From Prosthecobacter debontii (GTDB taxonomy: Bacteria > Verrucomicrobiota > Verrucomicrobiia > Chthoniobacterales > Chthoniobacteraceae): a stretch of DNA of 44,288 nucleotides. This document shows, one piece after another, positions 15,731-24,248 of this stretch (its first letter is position 1; each line of letters begins with the position of its first letter). The notes beneath the pieces were generated by a model that saw only the letters and a program-made list of their open reading frames with translations, searched no databases and was not told the origin of the DNA. The position numbers were made by a program, and so were the translations under genes. Location: contig CAMAUI010000027.1 in NCBI GenBank assembly GCA_945861385.1, forward strand, positions 1-44,288, read 5' to 3'.

Positions 15731-16435
15731 ATGACTGCGCGCCGGAATTTCCTCGTCCTTCTGGGCTGCCTGGGAGTGGTGCTGCCCTTGGCCTGCGTTG
15801 CCGCGGAGCCGGAGTTCGTGCCGATCTTCGATGGCAAATCACTCGCAGGCTGGAATTGCCGGCCCGCCGATCAGGCCGGCAACTGGACCGTCGAGGACGG
15901 CCAGATCATCGCCCGCGGCCAGGGCCGCGAATCCTACCTGATGTTCAAGGACGAACTCGGCGACTTCGAACTCAAGTTCCGCTACCGCCTGCTCACCGCC
16001 ACGGGGAACACCGGGATCGAGGTGCGCGGACGCCCCGTGCCCGGCAAGGCCAGCCGCCTGCACGGTTATCACGCGGACATCGGCCACGTCGGGATCGGGG
16101 ACAAAGTTTTGGGTGCCTGGGATTTTCACGAAAACAATCGCGGCGACTACCTCGCGGCGCGCGGCGAGCGGGCGACCATCGCCGCCGACGGCAAGCGGAC
16201 GGCGGAACCGATCGAAGGCGCCTTCCGCCCCGAGGACGCGAAGACCGACGACTGGAACGAGGTCCACGTTTTCGCGAAGGGCAACCGGCTGTGGTTCACG
16301 ATCAACGGCAAGATCGCCTCCGAGGTGATCGACAACGAAGTCGCCAAGCGCCTCGACACCGGTTTCATCGGATTCCAACTGCACGGCGGCGACAAGATGG
16401 CCGTGGCGTTCAAGGACATCCTGCTGAAACGCTAA
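15731..16435 (+). CDS. Secreted DUF1080 (3-keto-disaccharide hydrolase-like) protein
   Basis: A signal peptide (MTARRNFLVLLGCLGVVLP...) is followed by one DUF1080 beta-sandwich: FVPIFDGKSLAGWN, WTVEDGQIIARG, FELKFRYRL, NTGIEVRG, then DWNEVHVFAKGNRLWFTINGKI and the end GFIGFQLHGGDKMAVAFKDILLK. Members of PF06439 are laminarinase-like folds; some cleave 3-keto-disaccharides. The 234-residue length is typical of a single-domain form. It follows the ThuA-like gene by 2 bp and lies upstream of the PVC cytochrome, suggesting secreted oxidative breakdown of glycosides. The assignment to the family is secure, the substrate is not known. Confidence 0.87.
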   Translation: MTARRNFLVLLGCLGVVLPLACVAAEPEFVPIFDGKSLAGWNCRPADQAGNWTVEDGQIIARGQGRESYLMFKDELGDFELKFRYRLLTATGNTGIEVRGRPVPGKASRLHGYHADIGHVGIGDKVLGAWDFHENNRGDYLAARGERATIAADGKRTAEPIEGAFRPEDAKTDDWNEVHVFAKGNRLWFTINGKIASEVIDNEVAKRLDTGFIGFQLHGGDKMAVAFKDILLKR

Positions 16436-16510
16436 ACCCGGCGTCCGAAAAATTGCGGATATCCTCTTCCACTTGGTCTTCCTCCTTCATCGGGCGGGAA
16501 GAGAAAGACT

Positions 16511-16708
16511 AATACCACCATTTAGAAATGATGAGACGCAGTTCGGGCGATGGGCGGGTCTCGGGTAGGGTGGGCATCCTGCCCGCCGGTTCGGGCGTCC
16601 CGCCTGAACGAACTCCCGGGCGTGCGAACGCGTCCACCGATGTCGGGAAGACCGCGACGCAAGATGCGTCGCTCGGCGGGCGGGACGCCCACCCTACCCG
16701 GGACTCCT
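16511..16708. repeat. Dispersed terminal-inverted-repeat element, copy A (one end lost)
   Basis: It starts with AATACCACCATTTAGAAATG and contains GGGTAGGGTGGGCATCCTGC near 16563 and its inverse partner GCGGGACGCCCACCCTACCC at 16680-16699. The same element occurs at 40511-40740 in opposite orientation, where it is longer. Copy A stops 5 bp before the ATG of the PVC cytochrome gene and lacks the outer right terminus, so it seems eroded or cut there. It fills most of the gap 16436-16713; the first 70 bp hold nothing recognisable. Translated in frame it gives a spurious N-terminal extension of the next gene. Confidence 0.8.
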
Positions 16709-16713
16709 TCGCC

Positions 16714-19700
16714 ATGAAACTCCTTCCCATCCTCCTCCTCGCCGCCCTCACCCTCGCCGCGAGTGCCGCGGAGAAGCTCGAACTTCGCCCCGGTGATGTC
16801 GTCGCTTTCGTCGGCGGCACGGACATGGTGCGCGCGCAAAAAAGCGGACGCCTCGAAGCGGCGCTGACGCAGCGCCACCGCGACGCGCGCCCGAAGTTTC
16901 GCGACCTCGCCTGGGACGGGGACACGGTTTATTTCCAAGGGACCGTCGGCGAGCGCTGGCGTCGCGAGGCTTTCGGCGGCTGGCGGGAGCAGTTGCAGCG
17001 CGTGGGTGCCACGGTGGTGATCGCGCAGTTTGGAAAAATCGAATCGCTCGACGGTCCGGCGCGGCTCGACGCCTTTCGCGAGGCCTACGGCAAACTGCTG
17101 GACGAACTGGCCGCGGGCGGACGCCGCGTTTTCCTCCTCGCGCCGGGGCCGTTCGAGTGGCCGCAGGCGGATGCGTCGGCGCTGGCGGATTACACCCGCG
17201 CCGTGAAGACCCTCGCCGAGGCGCGCGGCCTCACGCTGCTGGAGGGAGATCCCGTCGTCGCCGCGGGCGGGGAGCCGCCGCCCGCGCTCGTCGCCTCCGT
17301 GCGGGAAAAGCATCGCCTTTGGTCCGACTACTGGCGGCCGGCGAACTGGAAGTGTCTCTTCGGCGACGACAGCAAACGCGTGTTCTCCAACGCGACCGCC
17401 GGCCTGCCGTCGTTCAAGCAGGAATGGGAAACTTTTCCCCCGCTGATCGCCGCCGCCGAGGCGCGCATTTTCAACGGCGAAGCTCCCGCCCCGCTCCCGC
17501 CGCCAGCGCGGACCGGCGCGGCGGAGGCGGACACCGCGAAGGAACTCGCCGCCTTCACCGTGCTCGATGGCTTCGAGGTCAGCCTCTTCGCCGACGAGCG
17601 CCACGGCATCGCCAATCCGCTCTCGGTCCGCTGGGACGCCGACGGGCGGATGTTCGTCGCGTGCTCGGACACGTATCCGCAGATCGAGCCGGGCGTGAAA
17701 CCGAACGACCGCATTTACAAACTCACCGACCGCGACGGCGACGGACGCGCCGATGCCTCGGAGGTGTTCGCGGACGGGCTGAACATCCCGACCGGAATGG
17801 AAGTCGGCCACGACGGCGTCTATGTCGGGCAGGGGACCGAGCTGCTTTTTCTCGACTGGAAAGGCGGGCGCAAAATCCTGCTCAGCGGCTTCGGCAACGG
17901 CGACTCCCACCAGACCATCAACTCCTTCGTCTGGAGCCCCGGCGGCGAGCTGTGGTTTGGCCAGGGCGACGGCATCGAGTCGCGCGTCGAGACGCCCTCC
18001 GGCGTGTCCTTGCTTTTCCAGGCCGGCGTCTTCCGGCTGCGGCCCGGACGGTTGCAGCTCGATGCTTTCCTAGATGACTTCATGGGCCCCGGCAATCCGT
18101 GGGGCGTCGCCTTCGATGACTTCGGCCAGAGTTTTGTCATCGACGGAGCGGGCGGGGTTTTCCACCTCACGCCCGCCACGGTCCCCGTCCGGCGCAGACT
18201 CCGGCTGCCGCAGATCGGCAAGCCCGGCGGCTATTGCGGCATCGAATGTCTCGGCGCCGGCACGCTGCCCGCGGCGATGCAGGGCGAGTTCCTCGTCGGG
18301 GATTACAAAAAGAATCAGGTCAGCCGCTTTGCCGCGGTGGACGACGGCGCGGGGTTCAAGGTCGAGTGGCGCGAACCGCTGCTCCGCTCCTCGCACCGCA
18401 ACTTCCGGCCCGTGGATGTGAAGCTCGGCCCCGACGGAGCCATCTACGTGGTCGATTGGTACAACCCGATCACCTGCCACCAGGACGACTTTTACCGCCA
18501 CCCCACCCGCGACAAAACCCACGGCCGCATCTGGCGCGTGGCGCGAAAAGGCGCGACGCACCCCGCTCCGGCGCTGCGGACCGCGACGGACGCGGCGTTG
18601 TTCGAGGCGCTGCGCTCGCCCGAGCGCTGGACGCGGCAGAAGGCGAAGGAAACGCTCGCCGCGCGCGGCCTGAAATCGGCCCCGGCGGTGTTCAAGGATT
18701 GGGCGGGCCGCGATTTGCTCGAGGCCGTCGCGGCGCTGGAGTGGCTCGACGTGCCGGATCGCCCGCTCGTGCAGCGGCTCATGCAATCCGCGGATCACCG
18801 CGCCCGCGCTTACGCCGCCCGTGTCGTCGGGCGCTGGGGGAGTCGTTTGGAAAATCCGCTCGGCCTGCTCCAGAGCGCCGCCGCGGACCCGCATCCGCGC
18901 GTGCGCATGGAAGCCGTGCTGGCCTGCGCGGCGATCCCCGATTCGCGTTCGGTGCTTATCGCCGCAGCTGTCGCCGAGCGGCCGCGCGACCGCTGGATCG
19001 ACTACGCCTTTGCCCAGACCGTCCACCACCTCAAGCCGCACTGGCTGCCCGCCCTGCGCCGGGGCGAACTCGACTTCGGCGAACAGGCCCGCGGTTTCGC
19101 GGCGGTGCTGGGTGCCGCCGACGCCAAAGTGCTGGTCGTCGAAATCCGCAAGCTGCTCGCCCAAGACACCACCTCGGACGAGGCGCGACTGGCGCTCACC
19201 AAAGCCCTGCTCGCGATCGGCGACGACACGGATGTGCGTGCCGCGCTCGAGACGACGCCGCCGAACGCCGCCTTGCTGCGCGCCCTCGCGCTGCGGGAGC
19301 GGCCCGCTTTCGATGTGGCCACGCCGCTGCGCGCGGCGGCGGGCGCGCCCGACCCGGAAGCGCGCCTCGCCGCGCTCGACCTCGCCGGACGCTGGCGGGT
19401 GAAAGAACTGCACGACACCGCGCTGGAGTCGGCCAAACGCGCGAACGGAAACAAATTCGAGCGCGAGGCGGCTGTGCGTGTGCTCGGCATCGCCGGCGGT
19501 GCGCCCGCGACGGAGCTGCTGCAATCCATCGCGCGGAAATCGACGGACCCCGCGCAGGCGGCCGCCATCGCCGCGCTGCTCGAAATCGAACCGCCGAGTG
19601 CCGCGCAGGCCGCCGCCGCCGAGTTGCGGAGCACCAAATCGCCGGAGCTGCTGCAGGAAGTGCTTCGCAGTTTCGCCGGGCGGGCGGGCTGCGCGGCCTT

Positions 19701-20325
19701 GCTCGCCGCGGAGCTGGCGAAGCCGCCGGCCATCGAGCGCCCCCAGGGCGAGCGGCTGCGGGCGGTGTGGATTCAGACCGGATTGGTGGATGCCGAGCTG
19801 ACGCGCGCGCTCGACCGCCTGGCCGGCGTCGCCGCGACGAATTTGGAATTCAGCGACGCCCTGCTCAAGAAGATCGTCGCCAGCGCAGCGACGGGAAATC
19901 CCGCGAAAGGCGAGGCCATTTTCCGCTCGGAAACCGCCGGCTGCGCCGCCTGCCATCGGATCGGAGACCGTGGCGGCCTCATCGGCCCCGATTTGACCGG
20001 CATCGGCAACACCGCCCCGCCCGAGCGCATCGCCACCGAAGTCCTCTGGCCCACCCTCCAGGTGAAGGAAGGCTACGCCATGACACTGCTCACCCTGGAC
20101 GACAAGCAAGTCCTGGCCGGCTACCCCCAGCCGGGCCGCGACAAAGCCGTGCTGCTCCTGCGCAATTCCGTCACCGGCGAGATCAGCGAGATCCCGCGCA
20201 AGAAAATCGTCTCCGAGCAAACGACCGGCAGCCTCATGCCCCCCAGCGCCCAGTCCCTCCCGCCTCACGACCTGGCCGACCTCCTCGCCTACCTTTTCCA
20301 ACTCGGCGTCCGCGGCGGGAAGTAG
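16714..20325 (+). CDS. Giant secreted PVC-type dehydrogenase/HEAT/cytochrome c protein
   Basis: The 1203-residue protein starts with a signal peptide (MKLLPILLLAALTLAASAA). Then come an SGNH-like domain (about 20-250; the block I region reads VAFVGGTD, so the nucleophile Ser is missing), a six-bladed-propeller membrane-bound dehydrogenase domain typical of PVC bacteria (about 285-620: DGFEVSLFADERHGIANPLS, ...GPDGAIYVVDWYNPI), HEAT-like helical repeats (about 630-1030) and a C-terminal heme c domain with CAACH at 1077-1081 and a likely axial Met near 1175. It probably oxidises a sugar-like substrate in the periplasm and passes electrons to the heme. The ATG at 16714 is chosen for the signal peptide; upstream frame is repeat DNA. 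Confidence 0.9.
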   Translation: MKLLPILLLAALTLAASAAEKLELRPGDVVAFVGGTDMVRAQKSGRLEAALTQRHRDARPKFRDLAWDGDTVYFQGTVGERWRREAFGGWREQLQRVGATVVIAQFGKIESLDGPARLDAFREAYGKLLDELAAGGRRVFLLAPGPFEWPQADASALADYTRAVKTLAEARGLTLLEGDPVVAAGGEPPPALVASVREKHRLWSDYWRPANWKCLFGDDSKRVFSNATAGLPSFKQEWETFPPLIAAAEARIFNGEAPAPLPPPARTGAAEADTAKELAAFTVLDGFEVSLFADERHGIANPLSVRWDADGRMFVACSDTYPQIEPGVKPNDRIYKLTDRDGDGRADASEVFADGLNIPTGMEVGHDGVYVGQGTELLFLDWKGGRKILLSGFGNGDSHQTINSFVWSPGGELWFGQGDGIESRVETPSGVSLLFQAGVFRLRPGRLQLDAFLDDFMGPGNPWGVAFDDFGQSFVIDGAGGVFHLTPATVPVRRRLRLPQIGKPGGYCGIECLGAGTLPAAMQGEFLVGDYKKNQVSRFAAVDDGAGFKVEWREPLLRSSHRNFRPVDVKLGPDGAIYVVDWYNPITCHQDDFYRHPTRDKTHGRIWRVARKGATHPAPALRTATDAALFEALRSPERWTRQKAKETLAARGLKSAPAVFKDWAGRDLLEAVAALEWLDVPDRPLVQRLMQSADHRARAYAARVVGRWGSRLENPLGLLQSAAADPHPRVRMEAVLACAAIPDSRSVLIAAAVAERPRDRWIDYAFAQTVHHLKPHWLPALRRGELDFGEQARGFAAVLGAADAKVLVVEIRKLLAQDTTSDEARLALTKALLAIGDDTDVRAALETTPPNAALLRALALRERPAFDVATPLRAAAGAPDPEARLAALDLAGRWRVKELHDTALESAKRANGNKFEREAAVRVLGIAGGAPATELLQSIARKSTDPAQAAAIAALLEIEPPSAAQAAAAELRSTKSPELLQEVLRSFAGRAGCAALLAAELAKPPAIERPQGERLRAVWIQTGLVDAELTRALDRLAGVAATNLEFSDALLKKIVASAATGNPAKGEAIFRSETAGCAACHRIGDRGGLIGPDLTGIGNTAPPERIATEVLWPTLQVKEGYAMTLLTLDDKQVLAGYPQPGRDKAVLLLRNSVTGEISEIPRKKIVSEQTTGSLMPPSAQSLPPHDLADLLAYLFQLGVRGGK

Positions 20326-20340
20326 CACACCCCGGAATGC

Positions 20341-20371
20341 GCCTATGCGCGACAGCACTGATGAGCTTGTG
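20341..20371. repeat. Left copy of a short repeat flanking the toxin-antitoxin pair
   Basis: CCTATGCGCGACAGCACTGA at 20342 onward and CCTATGCGCCGCAGCGCCGA at 20887 onward align over about 31 bp with few differences. They lie directly before and after the toxin-antitoxin pair, in the same orientation, as if the module sat inside a larger repeated segment. Confidence 0.4.
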
Positions 20372-20425
20372 GTCTAGGTGTCTCTCCAGGCTTGCCCGAA
20401 TCCGAACGGCTTGGATTTTGATTCC

Positions 20426-20674
20426 ATGACCCAAGCCGTTGCCCACATTCTCGAAGAGGCAGAGCAGCTTTCTGCCCCTGAACGCGCTGAACTCGCCGAC
20501 CGAATCGTCGAGAGTCTGGCGCACAACATCCCATCGGAAATCGCTTCTGCTCAAGTCGCCGAGGTGCGCCGCCGCATCGCGGAGGTCGAGGCGGGCGAGG
20601 TGTCACTCATCCCCGGCGACGAGGCGCTCGCTCGCGTGCGGCAGCTTGTGGCTTCCGCTCGCGCTGCAAGCTGA
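20426..20674 (+). CDS. Antitoxin of the addiction-module component family
   Basis: The 82-residue acidic, helical protein (TQAVAHILEEAEQLSAPERA, then ELADRIVESL) resembles the short putative addiction-module proteins (TIGR02574/PF09720 type) found before RelE/ParE toxins. The C-terminal half (SEIASAQVAEVRRRIAEVEAGEV, then GDEALARVR) is the part that usually wraps the toxin. The start at 20426 gives the typical N-terminus; the frame is open further up but not conserved. Its stop overlaps the toxin start (TGATG at 20672-20676), the usual arrangement for coupled toxin-antitoxin pairs. Confidence 0.8.
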   Translation: MTQAVAHILEEAEQLSAPERAELADRIVESLAHNIPSEIASAQVAEVRRRIAEVEAGEVSLIPGDEALARVRQLVASARAAS

Positions 20675-20883
20675 TGGCCGCCAGCTACGGGTTTCACCCG
20701 GAGGCGCTTTTCGAGTATGCGGAGGCTACCAACTATTTCCTCCACGAAGCGTCAGCGCGGGTGGCTGACTCTTTCATTTCGAGCGTCGAGTCTGCCGTCG
20801 CCACTTTGGTCGCCGCTCCTACTCGGTGGCGCATTGTCGAGGAGCCAGGTTATTGGCATCATCGCATCGAACGAAGCGCCTAA
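20674..20883 (+). pseudogene. RelE/ParE-family toxin with internal deletion
   Basis: The N-terminal 55 residues (YGFHPEALFEYAEATNYF, then ADSFISSVESAVATLVAAPTRW) match the two helices of RelE/ParE toxins. The sequence then jumps from RIVEE to PGYWHHRIERSA. In family members PGYW near the C-terminus follows about 30 residues of beta-sheet (VRR..FPY..Y..., ..AVMH..R), which are missing here without loss of frame. Length is 69 instead of 90-100 residues. The core sheet and the usual catalytic or contact residues are gone, so the toxin is probably inactive and the antitoxin an orphan in effect. Confidence 0.65.
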
Positions 20884-20886
20884 ACC

Positions 20887-21010
20887 CCTATGCGCCGCAG
20901 CGCCGATGTAGCTGCGGCGCCCCGCCGCAATCCGTTTCCGCGGCGCCACGCCGCGGGCTTGGTGGTGTGCCTCACTCTCGCAAGCCGGCGGCTTGCGCCA
21001 CTGAAGCGGC
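20887..21010. repeat. Right flanking repeat and palindromic DNA
   Basis: The first 31 bp repeat the segment at 20342. GC-rich inverted segments follow, including GCGGCGCC runs near 20913-20950 and a perfect palindrome CGCAAGCCG-G-CGGCTTGCG at 20979-20997. The stretch is non-coding and lies between the toxin remnant and the end of the cNMP/HlyD gene; some hairpins could act as a transcription end for both. Confidence 0.5.
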
Positions 21011-21043
21011 ACCCCGCCGCGGGAGCCGGCCTTGCGGGCATGC

Positions 21044-23167
21044 TTACCGGCGCTTGATTCCTGCGCTGGCAAGCCATTCGTCCAGCAGGGTGCCGGTGAT
21101 CACTGTGGTCTCTGCGCGGATGGCCATGCCGTCCCGCCAGTCGTCGCGGGAATCGCGGAGGGGCACCCTGGTTGTGCTGCCGGGAAGCGGCGCGAATTGT
21201 TCATAGACGAGGGTCGCGTAGCGGTCGGCCACGGTGATGGCGAGTTCCTGGCCGGGCTCCATCCGGCCTGTCTCGGGGAATGTGCAGTCAATCTGCCATG
21301 CGCTCCGGGTGATGATGCGGCCGAGGGTGGTGTCGGGCCGCACGATCGTGCCTGTGGTGAGCTTTGCAGCCTCGATGATGTAGCCGGGTTGGAGTGATTT
21401 AATCTGGCGGGGGGCGGCGTCATCGCGGAGCTGCCCGAGTTTTTTCCGTGCGGTGGCGATGTCCGCTTTCAAGGCGGTGGAGCTGGCCTTGAGCTGCTCC
21501 TCCCCGGCGGCGATCGCGGTACTGATGAGGAGGATCTCCGGGGCCACGCTGGATGCGGCGCTGATGAGCGTGGTGGATGGGATTTGCTCCGGGCGCATCG
21601 AGGCGATCTCTTTGCGGATGCGGTTGACGGCATCGCGGCGGTCGGTGACGGCCCGGTTGAGGCGGGCGAGGATGCGCTGGTAGTCGCGGATTTCCTGCGC
21701 GGCGGCGTCCTTGTCGCCGGTGGTCGCGCCGGAGAATGCCTGGACGTGTGCGGCGACCTCCTCCTGCGCCTCGCGGAGGGACTGCTCGGCCTCGCGGAGG
21801 TCGTCGTAGCGCGAGGATGCGTCGCGGGTGTCGCTGTTGGTCAGCTCGTCCTGTGCGCGTTTGATGTTTGCAAAGTAGGCGTTCACCCGGGTGCGCTCGG
21901 CGGGGGTCAGCGCCGGGTCGTTGGGATTCGCGCGCTCGATGGCCCGGAACACGCGGAGTTCGCCCGCGAGCTGCGCCTGCCTGCGGGCGATTTCCATGAG
22001 CGAGGCCGGGACGTTTGTGCCATCGGCCTTGGCGCCACTGAGCACGGCATCGCAAAAGGCAGCGTCCCTTTCCAGCCGTGCGATCTCGCCGGTGAGCCTG
22101 CGCACGCCCTCTTCGTCGAGCGGGGGGCGGATGACGGCCAAGAGGGCGCCGCCCTGGATTTTTTCAGTCTCGCGCAGGTGGAATTCGCTCAGGACGCCGC
22201 CAGCTCCGGCGGTGATCGTGCGGTTGTCGCCGGTGAACACGAGTCGCCCGGTGACGGAAATCCGTTTCGTGCGGTGCTGGCGGGATGCCCAGGTCGCCAC
22301 CGCGGCAGCCGCGAGGAGCAGGAGGGTGAAGACGACGGCAACCGTCTGGAGTGGTTTGCCGCGGCTTTGCACATGGCGCTTCGGCGTGATTGTCACCGGG
22401 CGCGAGACGAGCTTTTCGCCGACATCGCTCCGGTCGTCTGTGCGCGGCTGCCCGGCAGGCCGATCCAGCAGCGCCTTGGTAAACTCATTCTCCGGCAAAC
22501 CCACGAGCCGCGCCCAAAGCACACCATCGCCGCCATGCCAGCGATCCCGCGCCTTCACTCCCTCGCCGCCCATGACCACCCAGATGCGGTTTTGCGAGGA
22601 GTTGATTTCGGCCTGATCCTCGGGCCATTCGCGGGCGATGCACAGTGGAGCGATACGCTCGACGATGCCGGCGGCACTGCTGATTCGTCCCGTCCGCCGT
22701 TCCATCTCGGCAAGCACCGCCCGCCAGACTTCCCCCTTCCCGGCCTGCATCAGCATGGTTTTTCGCAGCACCGGCTCGTAGCGCGCGATTTCCATGAAAG
22801 CATCCACCGGCAGCGCGAGCCCGGTGACCCCGAAGGTTGCGAGCGCCCGGATTCCCGTGGTTCCCGAGATCCCGGGCTCCCACCCCACACACGAGCCGGG
22901 GCCGTGCTCTCCGAGAAAGACCGGCTCCGCCTCCGACTTGATGTCCGCATACACGCAGACGGTGCCCTCGGTGATGATGAAGACCTCGGTCGGGGCTTCG
23001 CTCTCGGGGAACAGGCACTCACCCGCATCCACCGCGAAGGGCTTCGCGTGGGCGATCAATTGCGCACGCCGTGCCGGCACCATCCGGTCGAATGGCGCGG
23101 TGTGCGATAGGGGATCAGCATGAGCTTGTGCCGGGCTGGCTGCTGGCATTCTGCTCGATATAGCCAT
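21044..23167 (-). CDS. cNMP-binding domain fused to HlyD-type membrane fusion protein
   Basis: The 707-residue protein begins with a cyclic-nucleotide-binding (CRP-like) domain at about 25-150 (FDRMVPARRAQLIAHAKPF, then GECLFPESEAPTEVFIITEG and FLGEHGPGSCVGWEP). A second, weaker domain of the same kind may follow at 165-235. A single membrane helix at 275-294 comes next, then a HlyD/adaptor region: biotinyl-lipoyl-like half (TAGAGGVLSEFHLRETEKIQ), long coiled coil (about 350-600) and second half (QPGYIIEAAKLTTGTIVRPD, then ETGRMEPGQELAITVADRY). It would be an inner-membrane adaptor whose cytoplasmic side senses a nucleotide. No ABC transporter or outer-membrane factor is adjacent. PfkB lies 58 bp upstream. 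Confidence 0.8.
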   Translation of the reverse strand: MAISSRMPAASPAQAHADPLSHTAPFDRMVPARRAQLIAHAKPFAVDAGECLFPESEAPTEVFIITEGTVCVYADIKSEAEPVFLGEHGPGSCVGWEPGISGTTGIRALATFGVTGLALPVDAFMEIARYEPVLRKTMLMQAGKGEVWRAVLAEMERRTGRISSAAGIVERIAPLCIAREWPEDQAEINSSQNRIWVVMGGEGVKARDRWHGGDGVLWARLVGLPENEFTKALLDRPAGQPRTDDRSDVGEKLVSRPVTITPKRHVQSRGKPLQTVAVVFTLLLLAAAAVATWASRQHRTKRISVTGRLVFTGDNRTITAGAGGVLSEFHLRETEKIQGGALLAVIRPPLDEEGVRRLTGEIARLERDAAFCDAVLSGAKADGTNVPASLMEIARRQAQLAGELRVFRAIERANPNDPALTPAERTRVNAYFANIKRAQDELTNSDTRDASSRYDDLREAEQSLREAQEEVAAHVQAFSGATTGDKDAAAQEIRDYQRILARLNRAVTDRRDAVNRIRKEIASMRPEQIPSTTLISAASSVAPEILLISTAIAAGEEQLKASSTALKADIATARKKLGQLRDDAAPRQIKSLQPGYIIEAAKLTTGTIVRPDTTLGRIITRSAWQIDCTFPETGRMEPGQELAITVADRYATLVYEQFAPLPGSTTRVPLRDSRDDWRDGMAIRAETTVITGTLLDEWLASAGIKRR

Positions 23168-23225
23168 CGGCGGGCCAAAACCACCACTTTTTCCCTGACG
23201 GGACCCGGACCCCGCCGGGCGGCAC

Positions 23226-24242
23226 TCAGCCCCGGAAACCGAACTTTTCCCCGAGCGCCAAGCACTGCTTCAGGGGCTGGAGGCCACCGGTGCAGGTCTC
23301 GTCGCTGAGATTTGCCGCCGCCGCGCACACGCCATAGCGGAGCTGGTCGCGGACGGATGCTCCTTCGTGCCAGCCAAGGAGCACGCCGGCTGCGAATGCG
23401 TCCCCGGCACCAGCCGCGCCCTTGATGTAGCCGGTGGCCGGCAAAATGACCGAGCCGTGCTCGTCCCATGCGCCATCGCGCCCGAGGGCCGCGCCACCCT
23501 CCGGGAAATGCACGACCACGCGCTCGCGCACGCCGGCATCGAGAAGGATCTGCATCGCCGCCCGCAGTTCCACGCGGTCCAGCGATTCACCGTCGCGCAC
23601 CTTGCGCCCGGTGCATCGCCCGGCCTCGAATTCATTCATGATGCAGTAATCCACGTGCTTGAGCGCCGGCAGCACGACCCTGGCGAACCGGTCGCTATCC
23701 TCACTCACGCAATCAATGCTCGTCTTCAGCCCGGCGGCCTGCGCCGCCGCAAGCACCCCGGCCGCCACCGTGCCGTGCGTGGCGTCCGGGCTGTCCATCC
23801 GGTCGAGCAGGAGCAGGTAGCCGAGGTGAAAAATGCGCGCCTTGCTTCCCGCGAAGTCGAAGTGCTCCGGCCCGAGTTGCGCGTTCGCCCCGCGTGCGTG
23901 GAAAAATGTCCGCCGCCCGTTGGCCTTCACCGTCATCACGTCCGTGAAACTGGTCGCCGCATCTGGCGAGCGGAGAAGCGCCGCGGTGTTGATGCGGTTT
24001 TTCCCGCACACGTCCACGATCCACTGGCCGTTGTCATCGCCGCCCACGAGTCCCGCCGCGTGCAGCGGGAACGACGCGCCCATGAGCGCCAGGTCCACGA
24101 GGATGTTGAACGGCGAGCCGCCAGTGCCCTTGCTGGTCGAGAAGATGTTGGCCAGCGCGTCCTGCTGCGGCCAGGTGTCTATGATCTTCACAGCGTCAAC
24201 GATCCAGTTCCCGCCGGCGAGGATTCCGCTGCGAATGCTCAT
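23226..24242 (-). CDS. PfkB-family carbohydrate kinase
   Basis: The 338-residue protein has the ribokinase fold: an N-terminal GGSPFNILVDLALMG sugar-binding region, GLVGGDDNGQWI, and the C-terminal signature GYIKGAAGAGDAFAAGVLLG with the catalytic Asp and anion hole. Members phosphorylate sugars, nucleosides or related alcohols with ATP in the cytosol. The substrate cannot be read from the sequence. It starts 6 bp after the ActP-like symporter gene, so it is probably translated from the same message as the DUF485 and symporter genes. The ATG at 24242 is directly followed by SIRSGILAGGNWIVDAV, the usual first strand. Confidence 0.88.
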   Translation of the reverse strand: MSIRSGILAGGNWIVDAVKIIDTWPQQDALANIFSTSKGTGGSPFNILVDLALMGASFPLHAAGLVGGDDNGQWIVDVCGKNRINTAALLRSPDAATSFTDVMTVKANGRRTFFHARGANAQLGPEHFDFAGSKARIFHLGYLLLLDRMDSPDATHGTVAAGVLAAAQAAGLKTSIDCVSEDSDRFARVVLPALKHVDYCIMNEFEAGRCTGRKVRDGESLDRVELRAAMQILLDAGVRERVVVHFPEGGAALGRDGAWDEHGSVILPATGYIKGAAGAGDAFAAGVLLGWHEGASVRDQLRYGVCAAAANLSDETCTGGLQPLKQCLALGEKFGFRG

Positions 24243-24248
24243 GGGATG

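Noticed and set aside
13587..15842. Minus-strand open frame of 751 codons opposite the kinase and ThuA gene
   Set aside because: It crosses two real genes and an intergenic palindrome cluster; composition is that of a shadow frame.
16528..16713. N-terminal extension of the PVC cytochrome from an upstream ATG
   Set aside because: These 62 codons are the dispersed repeat (copy A) read in frame; the signal peptide starts at 16714.
18070..20358. Minus-strand open frame of 762 codons opposite the PVC cytochrome
   Set aside because: The sense strand encodes clear propeller, HEAT and heme motifs; the antisense frame has none.
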